Source of the DNA: Woeseiaceae bacterium | Lineage (GTDB): Bacteria; Pseudomonadota; Gammaproteobacteria; Steroidobacterales; Woeseiaceae | NCBI GenBank assembly: GCA_022615525.1 | Contig: JAKEGN010000252.1 | Location: forward strand, 1 to 6,917 | Length of the DNA: 6,917 bases | Reading direction: 5' to 3' | In this document: one piece after another, positions 1 to 4,686 of the stretch | Layout: the number at the start of each line of letters is the position of its first letter | Numbering within the stretch: position 1 is the stretch's first letter | Translations under genes and position numbers: made by a program | The notes under the pieces: model-generated | Told to the model about the DNA's origin: nothing | The model's database searches: none | Seen by the model: the letters and a program-made list of their open reading frames with translations, nothing else

Positions 1-75
1 ACGAAGTGACGAAGCAATCTGCAGAACACGGCAAACAGAGCATAAGATTGCCGCGCTTCGCTCGCAATGACGGGA
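1..75. repeat. Partial palindromic intergenic repeat at the left edge
   Basis: Bases 1-20 (ending GAAGCAATCT) and 45-71 (AGATTGCCGCGCTTCGCTCG, then CAATGAC) form an imperfect inverted repeat around a loop of about 24 bases. The left arm is cut by the window start; the full arm would be expected to begin with something like GTCATTGCGAG. From memory, repeats of this type (GTCATTGCGAG...GAAGCAATCT) recur in many unrelated bacterial genomes as intergenic palindromic elements. It carries no coding sequence and ends about 30 bases before the first gene. Whether it acts as a terminator for an upstream gene cannot be seen. Confidence 0.65.
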
Positions 76-103
76 CTTTCGAATTAATCAGAGGTTCCTT
101 AGA

Positions 104-847
104 ATGCTTTCTGCAATGGCCAGATTCCCCGGAACCGCATTAATTATAGCATTTGCCGTCGCGTCGGGCACCGTGAGTGCGCAAAGCGATTACGACTCCG
201 AGCGACAGGCGCTGGTAGAAACCTTGCGCAACGACTCGCAGCGTGCCAGCGAGTACGGTGTGCTGCCGATCAGCGAACGCACGCTGTCAGTCATCGGGCA
301 GGTTCCGCGCCACGAGTTCGTGCCGGAAGAGCAGAAGCGTTACGCCTATGAAAACCGGCCGTTGCCGATCGGCGCCGGGCAAACCATTTCGCAGCCCTAC
401 ATCGTCGCCTTGATGACGGATCTCGCCCAGGTAAGCAAGGACGACGTGGTGCTGGAGATCGGTACCGGCTCCGGCTACCAGGCCGCTGTACTGGCAGGGC
501 TGGCGGGCCACGTTTACACGATAGAAATTGTCGAGATGCTCGGGAAGCGTGCGGCGGAAACACTGGAGCGCCTGGGTTACAGCAACGTCACAACAAGGGT
601 CGGCGACGGTTATGCCGGCTGGCCCGATCACGCTCCCTTCGATGCCATCCTGGTCACGGCGGCGCCGGAGTCGGTCCCGGGGCCACTGGTCGAGCAGCTT
701 GCAGCGGGCGGGCGCATGGTGGTCCCGGTCGGTGCGCAAAACCGGGTGCAAACCCTGCAAATACTGACGAAAAAGGACGACGGGACATTGCTGGTCAAAG
801 AAGTCATCTCCGTTCGTTTCGTACCGCTGACCCGCGATGAAGACTGA
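104..847 (+). CDS. pcm: Protein-L-isoaspartate O-methyltransferase with N-terminal signal peptide
   Basis: The product transfers methyl from S-adenosylmethionine to L-isoaspartyl residues of damaged proteins, starting their repair. The 247-residue protein shows the family pattern: GQTISQPYIVA (92-102), SAM-binding motif I VLEIGTGSGYQ (117-127), GDGYAGW (168-174), FDAILVTAA (179-187) and the terminal RFVPLT (238-243). Residues 1-26 are a hydrophobic leader ending VSA, which looks like a Sec signal peptide; typical Pcm is about 210 residues, cytosolic and leaderless. ATG 104 has GAGG at 91-94, nine bases upstream; ATG 116 in the same frame is an alternative that keeps the leader. No convincing promoter was found between the left-edge repeat and the start. 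No partner such as surE is present. Enzyme identity is firm; location is inferred from the leader alone. Confidence 0.95.
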   Translation: MLSAMARFPGTALIIAFAVASGTVSAQSDYDSERQALVETLRNDSQRASEYGVLPISERTLSVIGQVPRHEFVPEEQKRYAYENRPLPIGAGQTISQPYIVALMTDLAQVSKDDVVLEIGTGSGYQAAVLAGLAGHVYTIEIVEMLGKRAAETLERLGYSNVTTRVGDGYAGWPDHAPFDAILVTAAPESVPGPLVEQLAAGGRMVVPVGAQNRVQTLQILTKKDDGTLLVKEVISVRFVPLTRDED

Positions 848-943
848 ACCGCATGGGGTGGAACCGACTTTTCAGATCAGGGGCCGAACCGTTTTTTTTC
901 TGACGACTACTGGCTGATCTTCGGTATCAGCTACGACTTCTAA
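848..943 (+). pseudogene. Remnant of the 3' end of an outer-membrane beta-barrel protein gene
   Basis: Directly after the pcm stop, the same frame stays open for 31 codons to TAA at 941-943. The translation looks protein-like and ends DDYWLIFGISYDF: alternating hydrophobic and aromatic residues closing with a C-terminal Phe, as in the last strand (beta-signal) recognised by the BAM machinery. There is no start codon with a ribosome site and no upstream barrel, so this is best read as the tail of a gene whose body was deleted. The run of eight T at 892-899 lies inside this reading frame (codons for Arg-Phe-Phe-Ser) and need not be a terminator. GCTGAT/ATCAGC (914-932) can form a six-pair hairpin. 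The family cannot be named. Sharing pcm's frame is probably chance. Confidence 0.5.
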
Positions 944-957
944 TCGCACTCGATTTG

Positions 958-973
958 CACCACTGTCCCCGAA
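958..973 (-). repeat. TTCGGGGACAGTG repeat at the 3' end of the MBL-fold gene
   Basis: Read on the minus strand, the hydrolase stop TGA (976-974) runs straight into TTCGGGGACAGTGGTG. The core GGGGACAGTG matches copies at 2429-2438 (+), 2460-2469 (-) and, with one change, 4435-4444 (+). The repeat has the same orientation as the gene it follows. Confidence 0.75.
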
Positions 974-1840
974 TCACGGTATGTCGCGCGATTCGCCGGG
1001 ACGGGTGAAAAGGTCTATGCCCTGCAGTGCTGCGGGACGGGCGGACGGGTCGTCGGAAACGCTTTTTGGCACGTGTATCCCGGTCGCATGGTCGGCGTTG
1101 AGGTCCTGAAGCAGCAAACTGCCTTTGTCCGAACCATAAAGAAACCAGTATGGCGGCAGTGCAAGATGCGTGCGGCGCTGCTCCCAGTGTTCCGCGCTAC
1201 CAGCGAAGTGCACAACGTCGCCGTCCGCATCCCCGAGATGAGTCACGGTCGCGGCGCCATCCAGCGTCACGCGAAACGCGAGGTTCTCAACCTCCGTGTT
1301 GCTGCCCGGCCAGCCGGAATGCGGAACGAAAAGTGCCTCGATCAGCAGGCTATCCATTTCAATACGGATCGACGCGTCCCCGTAAGCCAGCGCCAAGCCG
1401 TGAACACGCTCGAACATGCCGCCGTCGGCCGGGCTCGCGGCCGCGTGCAGTCTCTCCACCGCCTGCGCCGGTGCGTACATGCGGATCCCGGGATGTGCCT
1501 TGAGATACGCTACCATCAGCGCAGGATCGTAATGATCGTCATGGTAATGGCTGACGAACACTGCATCGACGCCGTCCCATGGCGCAGCGCCGGCAAGCAG
1601 CGCGCGCTGCATCTCGGGAGGCACGAGCTCGTAATCGTCGAAATCCTCGCGGAACAGCGGGTCGAACAGGATCCTCGTTGCCCCGTGCTCGACCATCACG
1701 CCGGCGTTACCGAGGTAATGAGCGCGCGCAGTCACGCTGTCATCGGCTTGCGCAACGCTGGCAAAGCCAACGAACAGCGCTGTCGCAACGATGACCGCAT
1801 ACCTTCGACGAATGCTGCCAGACACCGGCGTAATTTCCAC
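974..1840 (-). CDS. Secreted metallo-beta-lactamase-fold hydrolase
   Basis: A 288-residue metal-dependent hydrolase of the Lactamase_B_2-like group; the substrate is unknown. Counting from GTG 1840, residues 10-32 (basic RRR, then a hydrophobic stretch ending VAQA) form a signal peptide, so the enzyme probably acts in the periplasm. Metal-binding elements are visible in order: SHYHDDHYD (97-105, the HxHxDH motif), a His in VPHSG (174), Asp in HLGDAD (204) and a late His in IHVPKS (256). The frame is open back to TTG 1930, but that start would place about 40 residues before the signal peptide and would lie upstream of the proposed promoter. GTG 1840 has AGG about eight bases upstream. It is divergent from the dioxygenase gene; a TTCGGGGACAGTG repeat follows its stop. 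Lactonase, phosphodiesterase or NAPE-PLD/UlaG-like activity are all possible. Confidence 0.9.
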   Translation of the reverse strand: MEITPVSGSIRRRYAVIVATALFVGFASVAQADDSVTARAHYLGNAGVMVEHGATRILFDPLFREDFDDYELVPPEMQRALLAGAAPWDGVDAVFVSHYHDDHYDPALMVAYLKAHPGIRMYAPAQAVERLHAAASPADGGMFERVHGLALAYGDASIRIEMDSLLIEALFVPHSGWPGSNTEVENLAFRVTLDGAATVTHLGDADGDVVHFAGSAEHWEQRRTHLALPPYWFLYGSDKGSLLLQDLNADHATGIHVPKSVSDDPSARPAALQGIDLFTRPGESRDIP

Positions 1841-1898
1841 TCCGAACCTGTGTAGAATCCGTACTGCTTCGCGCACCAGGTGAAGCTGCACACGATGA

Positions 1899-1927
1899 TC
1901 TATAGTGCACTGTCCGAAAGGTGACAA
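1899..1927 (-). promoter_or_regulatory. Candidate sigma-70 promoter for the MBL-fold gene
   Basis: On the minus strand, TTGTCA (1927-1922, five of six to the -35 consensus) is followed after exactly 17 bases by TATAGA (1904-1899, four of six to the -10). Transcription would start near 1892, giving a leader of about 50 bases before GTG 1840. This supports GTG 1840 over the far upstream TTG 1930. The opposite strand reads TATAGT at 1901-1906 (five of six to a -10), which could serve the divergent dioxygenase gene, but I see no good -35 for it. Confidence 0.5.
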
Positions 1928-1950
1928 CAATCGATCGGGGACAGGCGATC

Positions 1951-2415
1951 ATGAAAGCCGGATTTTCGCGACGCACGGTGGCGAAGCAACTCGGTGCCCT
2001 GGCCGGCGGCGCTGCATTGCTCGGGCCCGGAATCGCCAGCGCGCTGAGCAAAACGCCTGCACAAACGGAAGGCCCGTTCTACCTTTCCGGTCCGCATGCA
2101 GAATCGGATGTCGACCTGACGATGCTCGAAGGGCACAGCGAACGCGCCGCGGGCGATGTCATCCTGGTGCGCGGGCGCGTGACCGATCTTGAGGGCAGGC
2201 CGCTGGCAAATGCCCGCGTCGATATCTGGCAGGCGAATCACTGGGGCCGGTACACGCACCCGGATGACACCAATACCGCGCCGCTGGATCCGAATTTCCA
2301 AGGTGTCGGTATCGCGTACACGATCCCGACGGCCATAACGTGGAAGTGGTCTGTCACGCACCGGAATGAAATCGGGGACGGAGACCCTAACTCTGGACAA
2401 GTTAGAGGACAGTGA
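1951..2415 (+). pseudogene. Truncated intradiol ring-cleavage dioxygenase (protocatechuate 3,4-dioxygenase-like)
   Basis: Intact relatives are Fe(III) enzymes that split catechol-type rings. From ATG 1951, residues 1-32 carry a twin-arginine-like signal (SRRTVAKQL, then a hydrophobic run). The family block follows: TEGPFY (39-44), DVDLT, RGRVTDLEGRPLANARVDIWQA and GRYTH with the first iron-ligand Tyr (101), then PLDPNFQGVG (111-120). Homology stops there. By alignment to protocatechuate dioxygenase beta (Tyr408, Tyr447, His460, His462), the other three ligands are gone, so no activity is expected. The last 34 residues are out-of-frame VOC-gene sequence plus repeat DNA; stop TGA 2413-2415 lies inside a GAGGACAGTGA repeat. 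ATG 1951 is preferred over GTG 1921 because the Tat motif follows it closely and AGG lies five bases upstream. Confidence 0.88.
2304..2369 (+). pseudogene. 3' remnant of a glyoxalase/VOC-family gene
   Basis: In a different frame from the dioxygenase, bases 2310-2369 encode YRV, then HDPDGHNVEVVCHAPE and a TGA stop. This matches the closing strand of small VOC-superfamily proteins (glyoxalase, bleomycin-resistance and extradiol dioxygenase relatives), where the Glu of the final 'DPDGhxvE' segment is a metal ligand. Nothing resembling the rest of the roughly 120-residue domain lies upstream; that place is taken by the 5' part of the dioxygenase gene. The join falls within about 2304-2316, where GGTGTCGGT could be read as part of either gene. 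A degenerate repeat copy, ATCGGGGACGGAGACC, starts at 2371, one base after the TGA. Family assignment rests on about 18 residues. Confidence 0.7.
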
Positions 2416-2442
2416 CCCTGGGCAGTTCGGGGACAGTGACCT
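2371..2442 (+). repeat. Cluster of GGGGACAG repeat copies
   Basis: Three direct copies of different quality: ATCGGGGACGGAGACC (2371-2386), GAGGACAGTGACC (2405-2417) and TTCGGGGACAGTGACC (2427-2442 region). The second supplies the TGA that closes the broken dioxygenase frame. The set lies downstream of the VOC remnant, between it and the convergent cysteine-rich gene. Confidence 0.75.
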
Positions 2443-2469
2443 TCGACTCAGTCCAGGATCACTGTCCCC
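2429..2469. repeat. Inverted GGGGACAGTGA repeat between convergent genes (possible bidirectional terminator)
   Basis: GGGGACAGTGA (2429-2439) and TCACTGTCCCC (2459-2469) form an 11-pair perfect stem, extendable by three pairs after one mismatch, around a loop of at most 19 bases. It sits between the stop of the dioxygenase pseudogene (2415) and the stop of the cysteine-rich gene (2476-2478), so transcripts from both sides would carry it. No T-run follows on either strand, so it is not a canonical intrinsic terminator. The arrangement of two repeat units in opposite orientation resembles a REPIN. Confidence 0.65.
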
Positions 2470-2475
2470 AAATTC

Positions 2476-2883
2476 TTACTCGCCGACGGTGTCGGAGATT
2501 GCTTGCCTGCAAGTCTCTCCGATACTCGCATCGTTCTCCTCGAGGCAAGTGAGGATTCGCCCCTCGCCAACCTTGACGTCGCTGCACAGGGTTTGAATTT
2601 CCGTCTGGCAGCTTTCGGCAACGTACACTATTGCAGTCGACAATTGCTGCAGCAATGATGCTGCCTCGTACAATGCGTACTCGCACTGACCGGACAACTT
2701 GTCTTCGTGAGCCGCGACACAGTGCAGCATTCGGCCTTCGCCCGGCGTGACCTGGCTGCAATACTGCTTCAGATCGGCTTCACAGGCATTGACTACGTGC
2801 TCGAGCAGCGATTCCTGCGCCGATGCGTGGCCAGCCAGCGCCAGTCCGGCGGCGAGCAAAGCGATTTTCGTTCTGGTTTTCAA
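2476..2883 (-). CDS. Small secreted protein with two cysteine-rich repeats (GLG1-type)
   Basis: A 135-residue exported protein of unknown function. Residues 1-22 are a signal peptide (KTRTK, hydrophobic run, cut after GHASA). The mature part holds two repeats with identical cysteine spacing, C-x7-C-x12-C-x11-C: Cys34, 42, 55, 67 and Cys92, 100, 113, 125. Each carries the matching core GEGR(M/I)L.C (48-55 and 106-113). This resembles the cysteine-rich GLG1 repeat (PF00839-like) seen in small secreted proteobacterial proteins; eight cysteines suggest four disulphides in the periplasm. The start is TTG 2883, backed by a strong AGGAG (2895-2891) seven bases upstream, and no better start exists near the signal peptide. 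It is convergent with the dioxygenase scar and divergent from the symporter. After the TAA comes GAATTTGGGGACAGTGATCC, a repeat copy in gene orientation. No binding partner can be read from the sequence. Confidence 0.88.
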   Translation of the reverse strand: MKTRTKIALLAAGLALAGHASAQESLLEHVVNACEADLKQYCSQVTPGEGRMLHCVAAHEDKLSGQCEYALYEAASLLQQLSTAIVYVAESCQTEIQTLCSDVKVGEGRILTCLEENDASIGETCRQAISDTVGE

Positions 2884-2970
2884 ATTAATTCTCCTGGTGG
2901 GTTATCTGTCACTCCGGCAATCGTACCTCAGGTTCCGGGCCTGTTGTACACTGGCGCCTGGTGGCGATTC

Positions 2971-2984
2971 GGAGATTCCCCGTG
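2971..2984 (+). promoter_or_regulatory. Ribosome binding site that sets the symporter start at GTG 2982
   Basis: GGAG (2971-2974) lies seven bases before GTG 2982. The longer frame start, GTG 2961, has no purine-rich sequence before it. A weak -10-like TACACT lies at 2947-2952 with no clear -35. Confidence 0.6.
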
Positions 2985-4445
2985 CTGGTCACTAGTGTTG
3001 GAATATACCTACTTGTCACCATCGGGATAGGCTGGTATGCGGCACGCCGCGTGCACACGGCCACCGACTATTTCGCCGCCGGTCACAGTCTGCCGCTTTA
3101 CATGAACTTTGCGACCGTGTTTGCGACCTGGTTCGGCGCCGAAACCATACTCGCCGTTTCCTCGACGTTTCTCAGCGAAGGATTGAACGGCATAGTCGCC
3201 GACCCTTTCGGTGCCTCCGCGGCACTCGTGCTGGTTGCGTTATTCTTCGCCCGCCCGTTCTATCGCCTCGGTCTGGTGACCATCGGGGATTTCTATCGCA
3301 AGCGTTACAACCAGACGGTGGAGGTGAGCACCGGCATCGCCATCACACTCTCGTATCTCGGCTGGGCCTCGGCCAACCTGGTGGCACTCGGCATCTGCTT
3401 CAACGTGTTGTCGCTGGGCGCGATTCAGCTCGATGCCGGGATCATGCTCGGTGCCGCAGTCGTTGTTATCTACCTGCTCTTCGGCGGCATGTTCGCAATC
3501 GCATTCACCGATCTCTTCCAGACGACCATCATCGTTGTCGGCCTGCTGTACATAGCCGGCACGCTCGGCGCCGAAGCCGGCGGTTTCAACGCCGTGGTCT
3601 CGACTGCTTCTTCCGAGGGCAAGTTCGTCATGCTGCCCTCGCTCGAGGCGCGCGACATCCTCGCAGTGGCCGCGGCTTTCATCACGATGGCGCTTGGTTC
3701 GGTCGCGCAACAGGATGTATTCCAGCGCGTCACGTCGGCGAAGGACGAAACGACCGCCGCAAGAGGCACGATGCTCGGTGGGCTGTTCTACCTGTGCTTT
3801 GCTTTCGTGCCGATGTTCATCGCGGTGTCGGCCTTTGTCATCGAGCCGGACATGGTGCGCAGCATGCTGGCCGGCGATGACAATGAGTTCCAGCTGATCC
3901 TGCCGAACCTGATCCTGAATCATGCGCCGATGGCGGGGCAGGTGTTGTTCTTCGGCGCGTTGCTCTCCGCGATCCTCTCGACTGCGAGCGGCGCGCTGCT
4001 CGCGCCTACCGCGATTTTCTCCGAGAACATTTTCAAACCGCTCCTCGGCGGGCAGCTAACGGACCGGCAACTGCTCGTCACCGGCCGCATCGTGCTGGTG
4101 CTGTTCACGCTGGGTGTCATGACCTTTGCCCTGAACAGCGGCTCTTCCATGTATGACATGGTGCAGAACGCCTACAAGGTGACGCTCGTTGCAGCGTTTA
4201 CGCCGCTCGCTTTCGGCCTGTTCTGGCGCCGCGCTACGCCGCAGGGGGCGTTGCTGTCGACTGTGTTCGGCCTCACCAGCTGGCTGCTGGCCGAGATGGC
4301 CGCGCCGGACGCCCTGGTCCCGCCGCAACTGGTCGGCCTGGCTTTCGCCGTGTTCGGCATGATCGCCGGCTCCCTCGCACCCATCGTGGCCGGCGGCCCC
4401 GGCCATGCAGAGGTCGTGAGCCAGGCCGCCGTTCGGGGACAGTAG
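2982..4445 (+). CDS. Sodium:solute symporter (SSS/SSF family)
   Basis: A 487-residue inner-membrane carrier that would couple sodium entry to uptake of a small solute; the substrate cannot be told from sequence. Hydrophobic helices run through almost the whole protein, consistent with the 11-13 helices of the LeuT fold. Family features include the early VGIYLLVTIGIGWYAARRV helix, ATDYFAAGHSLP after it, the ETILAVSSTFLSEG segment, the GGMFAIAFTDLFQ block that matches the SSF signature, SVAQQDVFQRVTSAKD, and LLSAILSTASGALLAPT in the later sodium-site region. Length fits the family (about 450-550). The tail ends AVRGQ: the last codons and stop TAG (4443-4445) are part of a TTCGGGGACAGTAG repeat, so the native C-terminus may have been altered. 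It stands alone, divergent from the cysteine-rich gene, with no regulator or enzyme partner. A 21-base longer version from GTG 2961 is less likely. Confidence 0.95.
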   Translation: MLVTSVGIYLLVTIGIGWYAARRVHTATDYFAAGHSLPLYMNFATVFATWFGAETILAVSSTFLSEGLNGIVADPFGASAALVLVALFFARPFYRLGLVTIGDFYRKRYNQTVEVSTGIAITLSYLGWASANLVALGICFNVLSLGAIQLDAGIMLGAAVVVIYLLFGGMFAIAFTDLFQTTIIVVGLLYIAGTLGAEAGGFNAVVSTASSEGKFVMLPSLEARDILAVAAAFITMALGSVAQQDVFQRVTSAKDETTAARGTMLGGLFYLCFAFVPMFIAVSAFVIEPDMVRSMLAGDDNEFQLILPNLILNHAPMAGQVLFFGALLSAILSTASGALLAPTAIFSENIFKPLLGGQLTDRQLLVTGRIVLVLFTLGVMTFALNSGSSMYDMVQNAYKVTLVAAFTPLAFGLFWRRATPQGALLSTVFGLTSWLLAEMAAPDALVPPQLVGLAFAVFGMIAGSLAPIVAGGPGHAEVVSQAAVRGQ

Positions 4446-4470
4446 TACGGGGATACAGTTCGGGGACACA
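4432..4470 (+). repeat. Tandem CGGGGA repeat units overlapping the symporter stop
   Basis: CGGGGA occurs at 4434, 4448 and 4461 (spacing 14 then 13 bases), in the contexts TTCGGGGACAGTAG, TACGGGGATACAG and TTCGGGGACACACGG. The first unit contains the symporter's stop codon. All are in the orientation of that gene. No equivalent tandem is seen after the other genes. Confidence 0.75.
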
Positions 4471-4548
4471 CGGGCTATGCATTGGATAAACGCACTAGTT
4501 CGTACATTCGGTGGTGCACCGACGGCACAGGTATCGAACACCTTTTTT
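4471..4548. other. Intergenic stretch without a recognised gene
   Basis: Between the tandem repeat and the REP-like element I recognise no gene. GGTGCACC (4514-4521 region) is self-complementary, and AGGT...ACCT (about 4529-4543) is followed by seven T (4543-4549). The stem is only four pairs, so it is at best a weak terminator for the symporter transcript. Confidence 0.35.
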
Positions 4549-4588
4549 TGCACTGCAGCACCTGTAGGCGCCTGCAGTGCAGGCGACG
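4549..4588 (+). repeat. REP-like element, copy 1 (GTAG head)
   Basis: CCTGTAGGCGCCTGCAGTGC followed by AGGCGACG (4561-4588) matches 6679-6706 at 24 of 28 positions in the same orientation. It has a GTAG tetranucleotide followed by a palindrome, CGCCTG/CAGGCG, the layout of REP sequences recognised by RAYT transposases. A second pairing is possible: TGCACTGCAG (4549-4558) with CTGCAGTGCA (4572-4581), ten perfect pairs, exclusive of the first. It lies just downstream of the GHKL ATPase gene (minus strand). Confidence 0.7.
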
Positions 4589-4686
4589 CGGAGCTCGGAG
4601 TCTGGCGCGATTGTCGTCACCGCATTGCGCGCGCCCGCAGGTTTTCCATTGCCAACTGCAGATACCCGATGTCACCGGGCCTTTCG

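Noticed and set aside
892..899. Run of eight T as an intrinsic terminator for pcm
   Set aside because: No stable stem precedes it, and it falls inside the reading frame of the outer-membrane protein remnant.
1073..1855. Open frame of 260 codons on the plus strand
   Set aside because: It is antisense to the MBL-fold gene, has no recognisable domain, and the minus-strand frame carries a signal peptide and a full set of metal-binding motifs.
1921..1950. GTG 1921 as start of the dioxygenase
   Set aside because: It adds ten residues before the twin-arginine signal and lacks a ribosome site; the ATG at 1951 directly precedes the signal.
3240..3923. Open frame of 227 codons on the minus strand
   Set aside because: It is antisense to the middle of the symporter, is rich in His, Arg and Glu without a pattern, and reflects the GC-rich codon use of the true gene.
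4434..4470. CGGGGA units as a CRISPR-like array
   Set aside because: Units are only 13-14 bases apart with no spacers of constant length, and no cas gene is present.
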